Positions 15,141 to 23,744 of a stretch of DNA of 64,000 nucleotides are shown here, in pieces. Both the position numbers and the translations under genes were made by a program. The notes beneath the pieces were generated by a model that saw only the letters and a program-made list of their open reading frames with translations, was not told where the DNA came from and did no database searches. Location of the stretch: NCBI GenBank assembly GCA_958295515.1, contig CATQGW010000001.1, positions 248,001 through 312,000 of the forward strand, read 5' to 3'. Each line of letters starts with the position of its first letter. Position 1 is the first letter of the stretch. The DNA comes from an uncultured Dehalococcoidia bacterium. GTDB lineage: Bacteria; Chloroflexota; Dehalococcoidia; Bin125.

Positions 15141-17572
15141 GCCCCGCTCCGAACCGCCCCGGCGCCCGAATCGACGCTAGCACAGCCGGCCTCGCCGTAA
15201 GGCGCTATCCTCAGTGGTGGCGGGGCTTCCTTGAGCGGCTGCATCTCATCGCAATCCCACGACCGACCCTCCGGCTGGCGATCTCGGCGCTGTTCGGCCT
15301 CTGGCTGCTGACGCTGGCTGCCTGCGGCGGCGACGATCCGCCGCCGGTTCAGCAGGAACAGGCCGCGCCGCCGCCCGTTCAGCAAGCGCCGCCGCCGGCG
15401 CGGCAGCAGGCGCAACCCGCGCCCGCCGCGCCGCCGCCGGCGCGCGAGAGCCGCAGCCCGGCGCAGCTGCTGTTGGCCGAGGCCGACGCGCTGGAGCGCA
15501 ACGGTTTCTGGGAAGACGCGCTGTCGAGCCGCGAGCGGGCGCTGGCGAGTCCCGGCGGGCTGGCTGAGGGTGAATATCCGGCCGGGCAGCTTGATCAGGC
15601 GCGGCTGCTGCTCAGGCTGGAGCGCGCGGCCGAGACCGACGAACTGCTGCGCGGCATCGCTGCGGACAACTTGCCTGATGATCTCGCCCAGCTACACGCG
15701 CTGCTCAGCGCTCGGGCTGCGCTGGCGCTGGACGAGCCCGGCCCGGCGCTGGAGGCGTTCGATCGCTATCTCGCGCTCAGCGGTCCGGCGCGGGCGTACA
15801 TCAATCTCGAACGCGCCCGCGTCCTGGAACGTCTGGGGCGGCTCGACGACGCCCGCCACGCTGCGGACCGGGCGGCGGCGCACCCCTCGCTGCCGGGCGT
15901 GCTGCGGCGCAGCGCGAACTGGTTCGCCGCCACGCTGCTGGACGACCAGGGCGACGCGGAGGCGGCGATCAGCCGCTATGAGGAGGCGATCGAGGCCGCG
16001 CCCTGGGAGGGGCATCCCGACATTCCGGCGGCGATCGCGCGGATCGCGGCGCTCAGCGCCGAGTTGGGCGACACGGAGACGGCGGAGGCGGGCTGGCGCA
16101 GGTTGGTGAGCGAATTTCCGCGCCGCGCAGAGGCGCTGACTGCGGTCGAACAGCTGCGCAGCCGCGGCGCGGCGGCCGACCCGCTCGCGGCGGGCCTCGT
16201 CTACTACCGCCACGGCCAGTTCGGGGCTGCCCGCGAGCGGATGATCATCGTGCTCAGCGATCCGCCGAGCACTGCGGAGGCGATGGCGGCGGAGTACTAC
16301 ATCGCGGCGATGAACGAGGATCTCGGTGATCCGGACAGCGCGATCCTCGGCTACCTCGCGGCGGTGGAGCGTGATCCGTCGCAGGCGCTCGCCGCCGACG
16401 CGCGCTGGTGGGCGGCGGAGCTGCTGGAGGCGCGCGGCGAGAGTGCGGAGCAGCTCTATCTCGAACTGTTTCAGCAGAAGCCGCTTTCGCGCTTCGCGCC
16501 GGACGCGGCGGCGCGGCACGCGATGTATGCGCTCGAGCGGGAGGAGTGGGACGAGGCGGCGCAGCGCTTCCGCGATGCGGCCAACGGCGGCGCGGACTAT
16601 TGGTCGCTGGTTGAGCGCCAGCGGCTGCTGCTCTGGAGCGGCATTGCTTATCAGCAGGCGGGCGACGAGGCCAACGCGCGGCTGACCTGGGAGCGGACGA
16701 TCAATCTGTCGCCGGGCGACTGGTACGCGCTGCGCGCCGCCGCCTGGCTAGGTCTGCCCGCGCCCGCGCTGGACGCCGCGCTGGTGGCTGACGAGTGGCT
16801 GGCCGAGCGGGCCGGCGCCCAACCCGAAGCGATCGCGCTGGATCCCACGCAGTGGGACGCGGCGCGGCAGCTGCGCCGCGCCGGCTACGACGATGCCGCC
16901 GACGCGCACTTCTTCCGCTGGGTCGCCGACTACGAGGGCGAGCCCTGGCCGCTGTTGGTGATCGCCCGCTCACTGAGCGCGGTGGGCGAGACCAGCGCCG
17001 CGGCTGCGGCCGCGGCGGCCTGTCTGCGCGCGGTTGAGGCCGGCTGGTGGGAAGCGCCGGCGGCGATCCTGCGCTTCGCCTACCCCACGCCGTGGTTCGA
17101 TCTGGTCGCGCCCACGGCATCCGGCGAGGGCGTCGATCCGCTGTTGTTCTACGGCCTGATTCGGCGCGAGAGCCTCTACGACCCCGATGCGCGCGGTCTG
17201 GCCGGCGAGATCGGCCTGACGCAGGTGATTCCGCCGACGGGCGCGGACATCGCGCAGGCGCTGGGCGAAGAGCACGACCATGAGCGGCTGGCGCGTCCCG
17301 AGACCTCGATTCGCTACGGCTCGTGGTATCTGGGCGCGCAGCTGCGGGGCTTCGACGGTGTGACTACGATCGCGCTCTCGGCCTACAACGGAGGGCCGGG
17401 CAACGCGGCGCGCTGGCTGAATGCGGCGGCGGCGGCAATCGCGGTGCTGCCCGAAGCGGCGCTGCCGGATGCGTTCTTGGCGGCGATGGATTTCCCGGGC
17501 ACGAAAACGTATGTGCGCACTGTGATGGAGGCGTGGACGATCTATCGGGCGTTGGCGGCGGCGGAGCAGTAG
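15089..17572 (+). CDS. Lytic transglycosylase with TPR-like repeats (lipoprotein); start uncertain
   Basis: A long alpha-helical region of TPR-like repeats (about residues 120-650) precedes a GH23 lytic transglycosylase domain. The domain has LFYGLIRRESLYDPDARG (catalytic Glu in RRES), GEIGLTQVIP and LSAYNGGPGNAARW, the standard SLT motifs. It cleaves peptidoglycan glycans with 1,6-anhydro product formation. A signal with lipobox LTLAAC is followed by a Pro/Gln/Ala-rich linker. The only ATG in frame lies about 70 codons before the lipobox and inside the divergent alr gene, and no ATG or GTG occurs nearer to the signal peptide. The true start may be a TTG near 15131, an unusual codon near 15242, or this ATG. 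Confidence 0.85.
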   Translation: MRPDRSPPSCPRQSLQSRPAPNRPGARIDASTAGLAVRRYPQWWRGFLERLHLIAIPRPTLRLAISALFGLWLLTLAACGGDDPPPVQQEQAAPPPVQQAPPPARQQAQPAPAAPPPARESRSPAQLLLAEADALERNGFWEDALSSRERALASPGGLAEGEYPAGQLDQARLLLRLERAAETDELLRGIAADNLPDDLAQLHALLSARAALALDEPGPALEAFDRYLALSGPARAYINLERARVLERLGRLDDARHAADRAAAHPSLPGVLRRSANWFAATLLDDQGDAEAAISRYEEAIEAAPWEGHPDIPAAIARIAALSAELGDTETAEAGWRRLVSEFPRRAEALTAVEQLRSRGAAADPLAAGLVYYRHGQFGAARERMIIVLSDPPSTAEAMAAEYYIAAMNEDLGDPDSAILGYLAAVERDPSQALAADARWWAAELLEARGESAEQLYLELFQQKPLSRFAPDAAARHAMYALEREEWDEAAQRFRDAANGGADYWSLVERQRLLLWSGIAYQQAGDEANARLTWERTINLSPGDWYALRAAAWLGLPAPALDAALVADEWLAERAGAQPEAIALDPTQWDAARQLRRAGYDDAADAHFFRWVADYEGEPWPLLVIARSLSAVGETSAAAAAAAACLRAVEAGWWEAPAAILRFAYPTPWFDLVAPTASGEGVDPLLFYGLIRRESLYDPDARGLAGEIGLTQVIPPTGADIAQALGEEHDHERLARPETSIRYGSWYLGAQLRGFDGVTTIALSAYNGGPGNAARWLNAAAAAIAVLPEAALPDAFLAAMDFPGTKTYVRTVMEAWTIYRALAAAEQ

Positions 17573-17597
17573 GGCTGTGCGCGGCCTTGCTGCCGGG

Positions 17598-17660
17598 CAC
17601 GGCGAGATACCCGCGGCAAGCGCGGGTATGACGGAGATTGGCAAGGGTGGGTATGGCGGA
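17598..17660 (+). repeat. Dispersed palindromic intergenic repeat, copy 2
   Basis: Carries the core cggcgagATACCCGCGgcaagCGCGGGTATgacgg followed by one imperfect half-site (gggtatggcgg). The inverted repeat arms pair over nine bases with a short purine-rich loop. It is located between the lytic transglycosylase and rpmH, upstream of the rpmH promoter, and may also act as a terminator-like hairpin, though no T-run follows. Confidence 0.9.
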
Positions 17661-17685
17661 TTTGGCGGGGTGGGGATGGGCTTGC

Positions 17686-17713
17686 TTGCCGCTGGTGGGG
17701 GGCGGCGTATACT
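17686..17713 (+). promoter_or_regulatory. Sigma-70-type promoter for rpmH-rnpA-yidD
   Basis: TTGCCG, a 16-base spacer and TATACT, about 70 bases before the rpmH ATG. The -10 is close to consensus. Confidence 0.6.
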
Positions 17714-17782
17714 GACGGTCCAAACCTGCATCCAGATCCACCAGCAGGGATAGTGCGCCCTGGTTCGTGTGGGGGAGATCTC

Positions 17783-17923
17783 ATGCCGAAACGCACGTAC
17801 CAACCCAAACGGATTCCGCGGAAGCGCGAGCACGGCTTTCGCAAGCGGATGGCGTCGCGCGGCGGCCGAGCCGTGCTGAAGCGCCGCCGCCTGCGCGGGC
17901 GGAAGCGGCTGACTGTCGTCTGA
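17783..17923 (+). CDS. rpmH: 50S ribosomal protein L34
   Basis: A 46-residue, highly basic protein missed by the ORF track because of its size. It begins [20 protein letters not shown] and continues with [22 protein letters not shown], the hallmark L34 sequence. A GGGGGAGA site precedes the ATG. It heads the conserved rpmH-rnpA-yidD-yidC-jag order found close to many bacterial replication origins. Confidence 0.97.
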   Translation: MPKRTYQPKRIPRKREHGFRKRMASRGGRAVLKRRRLRGRKRLTVV

Positions 17924-17941
17924 GCGCTACATCCGTCTCCG

Positions 17942-18295
17942 GTGCAACGCGATCAACGCCTGCGCGAGCGGCGGGATTTTGATGCCGTCTTTCGCGACGG
18001 TGTCCGGCTGTCTCGCGGGGTGCTCACGCTGCGCGCGCGGGCGCGCGGCGACGACGGGCCGGGGCGCTTCGGCTTCGCGGTCAGCTCGCGGCTCGGCGGC
18101 GCGGTGGTACGCAACCGGATCAAACGCCGCCTGCGCGAATCGGCCCGCCGCAGCGATGCGCCCGGTCTCGATCTCGTCGTGACCGCCCGCGACGGCGCTC
18201 AGCAGGCCGATTTCCAGACGCTGCACGAATCGCTCAGCGAGCTGATCCGTCTGGCCGTCCAACGCAGCCGCACAGGAGGCGGCGGCGACCGATGA
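17942..18295 (+). CDS. rnpA: Ribonuclease P protein component
   Basis: The protein subunit of RNase P, 117 residues, which aids 5' maturation of tRNA precursors. The N-terminal [20 protein letters not shown] and the RNA-binding RNR motif [15 protein letters not shown] are diagnostic. GTG start, 18 bases after rpmH. The stop overlaps the ATG of yidD (ATGA), so the three genes are co-expressed. Confidence 0.95.
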   Translation: MQRDQRLRERRDFDAVFRDGVRLSRGVLTLRARARGDDGPGRFGFAVSSRLGGAVVRNRIKRRLRESARRSDAPGLDLVVTARDGAQQADFQTLHESLSELIRLAVQRSRTGGGGDR

Positions 18296-18594
18296 ATTCG
18301 CATCAACACCCCACGCTTTCGCCGCCGGCGCGCCTGCTGATTGCGGCGCTGCGCGGCTATCAGGCGTGGCTTTCGCCGCTCTTCGGGGCGCTCGGCGCGC
18401 ACTGCCGCTTTGAGCCGTCCTGCTCGCAATACGCGGTCGATGCGGTGCAGGCGCGCGGTCCGCTGCGCGGCCTCGGGCTGGCGCTCTGGCGGCTGCTGCG
18501 CTGCAACCCCTTCCATGCGGGCGGCTACGACCCGGTGCTCGCCGCCGCCGCCGACAAGCAGACCGAGCGGCCGGGGACGCGGTGTTTCACGTGA
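18292..18594 (+). CDS. yidD: Membrane protein insertion efficiency factor YidD
   Basis: A 100-residue YidD family protein with the conserved core [17 protein letters not shown] and [15 protein letters not shown], including the three invariant cysteines. It is an amphipathic inner-membrane-associated protein that assists YidC-dependent insertion. It overlaps rnpA by four bases. Its last codons overlap a parS site and the start of the propeller lipoprotein gene. Confidence 0.93.
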   Translation: MNSHQHPTLSPPARLLIAALRGYQAWLSPLFGALGAHCRFEPSCSQYAVDAVQARGPLRGLGLALWRLLRCNPFHAGGYDPVLAAAADKQTERPGTRCFT

Positions 18595-19784
18595 AACGCC
18601 GCCGCCTGCTGCTGCTGCCGATTCTGCTGCTGGTTCCCTTGCTGATCGCCTGCGAGATCGCCGACGCGCCCGACGGTTGGGCCGCGCCCACCGCTGATCC
18701 GAACGAATCCGAGACCGTCCTGCTGCCGACCGGCGAAGGGCGGGTGGTGGCGATCGACCTGTTGAGCAGCAACGCCCGCTGGCAATTCCCCAGCGAGGAC
18801 GACACCTTCACGGGGCTCGACGGCGAGCTCGATCCCACGGCGTTCTACGCCAACCCGGTCTGGTCGGACTACACCAACGAATGGCTGATCGCGGAGTACG
18901 ACCAGGGCGTGCTGTACGGGATTCACCCGCGCGGCGACAGCGCGCGGGTGGTGTTCAGCGCCGCCGAACTGTTCGACGAGGCGCGAATCGTCGCCGACCC
19001 GCTGCTCGATCCCCAGAATCCCGAGCTCGTCTACCTCGTGACCACGGACAACCGCGTGCATGCGGTCAACATCGAAATCCCGCCCGCCGGTGTCGATGAT
19101 CTGGTCTGGACCTGGCAGGGCGAGTCGGAGCATCCGATCTGGGGCTCGCCGGCGCTGGTCGAGAGCGACGACGGGCGTGTGTTGGTGGTCGGCGGGCTGG
19201 GCGGACAGCTGACGGCGCTGCGGCTCGACGGGGAGGAGGCGGGCGAGGTCGCCTGGACGCGGCGGCTCGGCTCGGGCATCGCCTCTGCGCTGCTGGCGCA
19301 CGAGGGGCGGCTCTACTTCGGCGCGTTCGACCGCACCTTCTACGCGTTGGACCCGCGCGGCGGCGACACGATCTGGTCCGCGCAGGGGAGCAACTGGTTC
19401 TGGTCCACGCCGCTGATCGACGAGGGCGTGGTCTACGCGGCCGATCTCGACGGCGACCTCTACGCCTGGGACGCGGCCAGCGGCTTTCCGCGCTGGGACA
19501 CGCCTTACGCAGCGGGCGAACGCATCCGCGCACAGCCGATCGTGGTGCGCGGCGACAGCGGGGCGACGATCGTACTGATCTCGCGCGACGGCGTGGTGCA
19601 TCAACTCGACGCGGCGACGGGCGTCAGCCTCTGGCGCAGCTCGGAGCTGGTCAACGACGACGTGCTAGCCGACGCGCTGTACCGCGACGGTCAGATTTAC
19701 ATCAGCAACGAATCAGGGCGGCTCTTCAGCGTGGTGCTCGGAATCAACGCGGCCACGCAGATTTACCCACGTCAGGACGGCTAG
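18582..19784 (+). CDS. PQQ-like beta-propeller lipoprotein
   Basis: A 400-residue exported lipoprotein. The signal [19 protein letters not shown] ends in a lipobox (LIAC). The mature part shows repeated blades with the PQQ/BamB-like pattern of a Trp-rich strand followed by A-x-D ([46 protein letters not shown]). It may be a scaffold in the membrane protein biogenesis cluster, like BamB, but monoderms lack the Bam complex, so the function is open. The annotated GTG lies one base before a parS site, and a second GTG at 18591 lies within parS and would also give a good signal. It is placed between yidD and yidC. Confidence 0.75.
   Translation: MFHVKRRRLLLLPILLLVPLLIACEIADAPDGWAAPTADPNESETVLLPTGEGRVVAIDLLSSNARWQFPSEDDTFTGLDGELDPTAFYANPVWSDYTNEWLIAEYDQGVLYGIHPRGDSARVVFSAAELFDEARIVADPLLDPQNPELVYLVTTDNRVHAVNIEIPPAGVDDLVWTWQGESEHPIWGSPALVESDDGRVLVVGGLGGQLTALRLDGEEAGEVAWTRRLGSGIASALLAHEGRLYFGAFDRTFYALDPRGGDTIWSAQGSNWFWSTPLIDEGVVYAADLDGDLYAWDAASGFPRWDTPYAAGERIRAQPIVVRGDSGATIVLISRDGVVHQLDAATGVSLWRSSELVNDDVLADALYRDGQIYISNESGRLFSVVLGINAATQIYPRQDG
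18583..18598. promoter_or_regulatory. parS centromere site 1 (one mismatch)
   Basis: TGTTTCACGTGAAACG matches the 16-base parS palindrome TGTTTCACGTGAAACA except at the last base. It overlaps the 3' end of yidD and the start codons of the propeller gene. ParB, encoded about 4 kb downstream, is the expected ligand. Confidence 0.9.
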
Positions 19785-19790
19785 CGGGCG

Positions 19791-20792
19791 ATGATCGACT
19801 TCATTTGGAACGACATCATGATCAACCCGATCATGAACGGGTTGATCATCATCGCCAACGCGCTTGGTGACAATTTCGGGCTGGCGATCATCGCCTTCAC
19901 CGTGATCGTCCGAGCCGTCACCTACCCGCTGACGCTGCGGCAGCTGCGGGCGACGCGGGCGATGCAGGTGATGCAGCCGCAGATGCAGGCGGTGCAGAAG
20001 AAGTACAAGGATCCGAAGCGCCGCCAGGAAGAGATGATGAAGCTCTACCGCGAGGCGGGCTTCAATCCGCTCGGCTGCCTCTGGCCGATGCTGGTGCAGC
20101 TGCCGGTCTGGATCGCGCTCTACCAAGTGATCCGCCGCACGCTGGGCGACACGCCCGAGCAGCTGCTGGCGCTCTCCGCGCGGCTCTACGACTGGGGCTA
20201 CATCACCCAGGCGATCCCGCTGGACCGCGATTTCCTCTTCCTGGACCTCGGCGCGCGCTCGTTTCAGCAGAACCTGCCGCTGGCGATCATCGTCGCGGTG
20301 ACCGCGTTCATTCAGCAGAAGCTTTCCACGGCGCGCACCTCAACGGGCGACGAGCGGGCGCAGTCGACGACGCGGATGATGCTCTGGCTGTTCCCGATCA
20401 TGTTCGGCTGGTTCACGTTCCAGGTGCCGGCCGGGCTGGGGCTCTACTGGGTGGCGACAAGCGTGTTCACGATCATCACCTCGTACTACTACTACTTCTA
20501 CCGCACGCGCGAGCCGTTCTCGTGGCGCTGGCTGATTTCGCTGGAGCCGCTGCCGGCCGCTACTTCCGCGACGGGCGCGCGCGGCAACGGCGCAGCGCCC
20601 GCCCCGGCCGGCTCCCGCGACCGACGCGATTCGCGCGATGATCGCGATGACGACGACGACGCTGAGCCGATTGAAGCCGAAGCGGATGTTTCCGAAAACG
20701 GTGAAACCGCTCCCGCGCCGCGCTCGCGCGGCTCGACCAGCGCCGCCCGACGACGGCGGCGGCGGCGCAGAGCCGGCCGCAGCACACGATGA
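19791..20792 (+). CDS. yidC: Membrane protein insertase YidC/Oxa1 family
   Basis: A 333-residue polytopic protein of the Gram-positive/chloroplast type without the large periplasmic P1 domain. The order is: N-terminal helix, FGLAIIAFTVIVRAVTYPLTL (with the hydrophilic-groove Arg), a cytoplasmic charged loop MQAVQKKYKDPKRRQEEMMKLY, then CLWPMLVQLPVWIALYQVI and later helices through WLFPIMFGWFTFQVPAGLGLYW. The C-terminal tail is long, acidic then Arg-rich (RRRRRRRAGR), typical of ribosome-binding tails. It starts six bases after the preceding stop. Confidence 0.95.
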   Translation: MIDFIWNDIMINPIMNGLIIIANALGDNFGLAIIAFTVIVRAVTYPLTLRQLRATRAMQVMQPQMQAVQKKYKDPKRRQEEMMKLYREAGFNPLGCLWPMLVQLPVWIALYQVIRRTLGDTPEQLLALSARLYDWGYITQAIPLDRDFLFLDLGARSFQQNLPLAIIVAVTAFIQQKLSTARTSTGDERAQSTTRMMLWLFPIMFGWFTFQVPAGLGLYWVATSVFTIITSYYYYFYRTREPFSWRWLISLEPLPAATSATGARGNGAAPAPAGSRDRRDSRDDRDDDDDAEPIEAEADVSENGETAPAPRSRGSTSAARRRRRRRRAGRSTR

Positions 20793-20837
20793 GACGATGG
20801 CGACCCACACTCCCGCCCCTACCTGCATAGTGGAAAG

Positions 20838-21884
20838 ATGCGACTGATGGCAGACGAATCGATTGAAGCCTCCGGACGTACGGTGGACGACGCGGTGCAG
20901 CGCGCGCTGAAGCGGCTCGGGCTCTCGCGCGCCGAAGTCGATGTCGAGGTGCTCTCGGAGGGCCGCAGCGGCATTCTGGGAATTGGCAACGCCAACGCCA
21001 CGGTGCGGGTCACGCCGAAGCCGGGCGCGGTGGCCAGCGCCGAGCCGTCGCGCGGACGGGCGCCGCTGCCGCGAATCGACGACTACGCGGATCCGCAGGA
21101 GCTCGAACCCGGGCAGGGCCGCGGGAGGCGCGGATCGCAGCGCCGGGTCGTCAACCGCTCGTCCGATGAGGACGAGTCCGAGGCGGTGCAGCCCGACCAC
21201 CGCCGACGCGGGCGGCCGCGCGAAATTCTCAACCGCCCCGGACGCGGCAACGGCGGCGCCACGCCGCCGCCGCGCCAGCGGGACCAGCGCGAACGCTCGC
21301 GCTTCGAGCCGCGCGAGCGGCAGCCGGTGCGCAGCGAGCCGCGCCCGCCGATCCCGCCCTTTGAGCTGCTCGCGGATCCGGACTTCGAGCCGCCCTCGGA
21401 TCCGCGCCAGTTCGCGGCCGAACTGCTGACCGACATCATCCACCTGATGGGCTTCGACGTGATCGTCGAGGTGCGCGATCCGGCGACGCCGATGGACGGC
21501 CTCAACCACTCGATCGCGGTGCTGGATGTGCGGCCCAAGCCGGGCGACGATCTGGGGCTGCTGATTGGTCGGCACGGCTCGCATATCGCGGCGCTGCAGT
21601 ATGTGATCAACGTGATCCTCAGCCACTCGCTGGACGGCAACAACCCGATCACGGTGGACATTGACGGCTACAAGCGCCGCCGCGAGGAAGCGCTGGAGGA
21701 GATCGCGCAGCGCACCAGCGCGGAGGTGCGCGACTACGGCGAACCGGTCGAGCTCAGCCCGATGTCCGCCGCCGAACGTCGGATTATCCACCTGCTGGTC
21801 CAGGATGATCCCGAGCTGACCACCGAATCGATCGGCGACGGCGCCTCCCGCCGCGTGCGGATCGTCTACCGTGAGGACGCCTGA
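20838..21884 (+). CDS. jag: Jag/KhpB RNA-binding protein
   Basis: A 348-residue protein with three recognised parts. The Jag-N domain (SIEASGRTVDDAVQRALKRLGL, then LSEGRSGILGIG) is followed by a long disordered linker rich in Arg, Pro and Gln (about residues 70-170). A KH domain (LGLLIGRHGSHIAALQYVINVIL) and a C-terminal R3H domain (MSAAERRIIHLLVQDDPELTTESIGDG) complete it. KhpB proteins bind RNA and affect cell elongation in Gram-positives. A CATAGT hexamer ends six bases before this ATG (possible leaderless start); ATG 20847 is the alternative, with GGAAAG upstream. Confidence 0.93.
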   Translation: MRLMADESIEASGRTVDDAVQRALKRLGLSRAEVDVEVLSEGRSGILGIGNANATVRVTPKPGAVASAEPSRGRAPLPRIDDYADPQELEPGQGRGRRGSQRRVVNRSSDEDESEAVQPDHRRRGRPREILNRPGRGNGGATPPPRQRDQRERSRFEPRERQPVRSEPRPPIPPFELLADPDFEPPSDPRQFAAELLTDIIHLMGFDVIVEVRDPATPMDGLNHSIAVLDVRPKPGDDLGLLIGRHGSHIAALQYVINVILSHSLDGNNPITVDIDGYKRRREEALEEIAQRTSAEVRDYGEPVELSPMSAAERRIIHLLVQDDPELTTESIGDGASRRVRIVYREDA

Positions 21885-21921
21885 GCCGCCTTCGCGTGCA
21901 GCCGATGGGGAGTGTCCGACG

Positions 21922-22710
21922 ATGACCATCGTCGCGATCGCGAACCAGAAAGGCGGCGTGGGCAAGACCACGACCGCGGTGAACCTCGCCGCCGCGCTGG
22001 CCGAACGCGGCGTCCGCGTGCTGCTCGTCGATGTCGACGCGCAGGGCAACGCGGCCAGCGCGCTGGGCGCGCCGCGCGGGGTGCGGCCCAACATCTTCGA
22101 CGCGCTGCTGGGCGGCGTTGCGCTTGAAGACTGCATTCTCGCCACGGGTACCGAACGGCTCGATTTGGTCCCGTCCTCGCTGGATTTGGCCGGCGCGGAG
22201 CTCGATCTGGCGGCGCTGCCGGAGCGCGAACAGCGCCTCGCTGCGGCGCTCGGCGGGGTGCGCGGGCGCTACGAGATCATTCTGATCGACTGCGGCCCCT
22301 CGCTGGGGCTGATCACGCTCAACGCGCTGACCGCCGCGGACCAGGTGCTGATCCCCGTGCAGTGCGAATATCTGGCGCTGGAAGGTCTGGCGGCGCTGAT
22401 CGACACGATCGCGCGGGTGCGACGCCAGCTCAATCCCTCGCTCTGCATGCTCGGCGTGGTGGCCACGATGTACGACGGGCGCACCCGCCTGGCGCGGGAT
22501 GTAGCCGACGAGCTGCGGCGTCATATCAACACGCTGTTCGAGACGATCATTCCACGCTCGGTGCGGCTCGGCGAAGCGCCCAGCCACCAGATGGCGGTGC
22601 TGCAGTACGCGCCCAACTCGCGGGCGGCGGAGGCCTACCGCGAGCTGGCCGAAGAGGTGCTGGCGCGGCTCAACAGCGGTCTGGCCGCCGCTCCGCAGGC
22701 GAGCGCGTGA
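21922..22710 (+). CDS. parA: Chromosome partitioning ATPase ParA (Soj)
   Basis: A 262-residue deviant-Walker ATPase driving segregation of the origin region. It has the Walker A motif QKGGVGKTTTAVNLA (residues 8-22), LLVDVDAQGNAASALG, and ILIDCGPSLGLITLNALTAAD; signature C-terminal stretches include RLGEAPSHQMAV. The start is ATG 21922, where GGGGAG lies nine bases upstream; the ORF track begins 17 codons earlier inside jag. The stop overlaps the parB GTG by four bases. Confidence 0.96.
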   Translation: MTIVAIANQKGGVGKTTTAVNLAAALAERGVRVLLVDVDAQGNAASALGAPRGVRPNIFDALLGGVALEDCILATGTERLDLVPSSLDLAGAELDLAALPEREQRLAAALGGVRGRYEIILIDCGPSLGLITLNALTAADQVLIPVQCEYLALEGLAALIDTIARVRRQLNPSLCMLGVVATMYDGRTRLARDVADELRRHINTLFETIIPRSVRLGEAPSHQMAVLQYAPNSRAAEAYRELAEEVLARLNSGLAAAPQASA

Positions 22711-23639
22711 GCGGTGCCGGCCGCCCCGCGTTGGGGCGCGGTCTCGACGCGCTCTTTCCCACCGACCAGGCGGAGGAGCAGTCTGTTCGCGAGCTGCCGC
22801 TCGACGCGATCGAGCCCAATCCGCAGCAGCCGCGCCAGTCATTCAGCGATGCGGAGGCTGCGGAGCTGGCGCAGAGCATCCGCGAGCACGGCATCCTGCA
22901 GCCGCTGCTGGTGCGGCGGATTGGGGTGGAGCGCTACCAGCTGGTGGCGGGCGAGCGTCGCTGGCGTGCGGCGCGGGAGGCGGGGCTGGAGCAGGCGCCG
23001 GTGGTGGTGACCGACGCGCCGGACCGCGACATGCTGACGCTGGCGCTGGTTGAAAATCTACAGCGCGAGGATCTCAATCCGCTCGATCAGGCCGCCGCGT
23101 TCCAGTATCTGATCGATGCCGGCCTGACGCAGGCGGAGGTAGCGCGGCGAGTAGGCAAGAGCCGTTCGGCGGTGGCCAACGCGGTGCGTCTGCTGCAGCT
23201 GCCCGACGACCTGCGCCGGCTGATCGTCGAGGGTCGTCTGGGCGAAGGGCACGCGCGGGCGCTGCTCGGCGCGCCGCGGGAGCACTGGCCGCGGCTCGCG
23301 GCGGCGGTAGTCGGCGGCGGTCTCACGGTGCGCCAGGTTGAGGATCAGGCGCGGCGGTTGCAGGGCGCGGTTGAGCCGGGGAGCGGCAGGGAGCGGAGAA
23401 CGACGGCGGCCGACGGAGCGGCGGCTGTCTCGGACGAGTGGCGGCGGGAGGCGGCGGAGCGGCTGGAGCGGGCGTTCAATACGCGGGTGAGCGTGTCGCA
23501 GGAGGGCGCAAAGGGCGGGCGGATTGTGCTGCGTTGGTACTCGTTCGAGCAGTTGGAGCAGCTTGTCCGCCAGCTCTCCGAGGGCGGGGAACTCCCGGGT
23601 GGGGATGATGCTGCGGGTGAGGATCGGATCACGATCTAG
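22707..23639 (+). CDS. parB: Chromosome partitioning protein ParB (Spo0J)
   Basis: A parS-binding CTPase clamp, 310 residues. The N-terminal ALGRGLDALFP is the ParA-interaction peptide. PNPQQPRQSF, HGILQPLLVR and GERRWRAAREAG are CTP-binding boxes. LTQAEVARRVGKSRSAVANAVRLLQLP is the helix-turn-helix that reads parS. A C-terminal dimerisation domain follows (VRQVEDQARRL and beyond). The GTG start overlaps parA's stop (GTGA). The ORF track begins about 115 codons earlier in a shadow frame. A perfect parS lies 18 bases after its stop. Confidence 0.95.
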   Translation: MSGAGRPALGRGLDALFPTDQAEEQSVRELPLDAIEPNPQQPRQSFSDAEAAELAQSIREHGILQPLLVRRIGVERYQLVAGERRWRAAREAGLEQAPVVVTDAPDRDMLTLALVENLQREDLNPLDQAAAFQYLIDAGLTQAEVARRVGKSRSAVANAVRLLQLPDDLRRLIVEGRLGEGHARALLGAPREHWPRLAAAVVGGGLTVRQVEDQARRLQGAVEPGSGRERRTTAADGAAAVSDEWRREAAERLERAFNTRVSVSQEGAKGGRIVLRWYSFEQLEQLVRQLSEGGELPGGDDAAGEDRITI

Positions 23640-23657
23640 GCGATTTGGTCGGGGCGG

Positions 23658-23673
23658 TGTTTCACGTGAAACA
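23658..23673. promoter_or_regulatory. parS centromere site 2 (perfect)
   Basis: TGTTTCACGTGAAACA is the exact parS palindrome. It sits in the convergent gap between parB and the PSP1 gene. With the site at 18583, it brackets the propeller-yidC-jag-parA-parB segment. Confidence 0.95.
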
Positions 23674-23700
23674 CCGATCGTGGGGGTTGGGAGGTCGGAG

Positions 23701-23740
23701 GCGGAGATTCCCGCTCGGGGGCAGGAATGACGGCAGTGGG
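23701..23740 (+). repeat. Dispersed palindromic intergenic repeat, diverged copy 3
   Basis: The sequence ggcggagATTCCCGCtcggggGCAGGAATgacgg keeps the layout of the dispersed repeat (inverted arms followed by gacgg), with altered arm bases, beside parS site 2. It overlaps the stop side of the PSP1 gene. Confidence 0.6.
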
Positions 23741-23744
23741 GCGC

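Noticed and set aside
21775-21795. DnaA box-like TTATCCACC in jag
   Set aside because: A single imperfect copy within coding sequence and no cluster.
20340-22145. Minus ORF of 601 residues over yidC, jag and parA
   Set aside because: Spans three strongly supported genes antisense; composition is Arg/Ala/Ser shadow.
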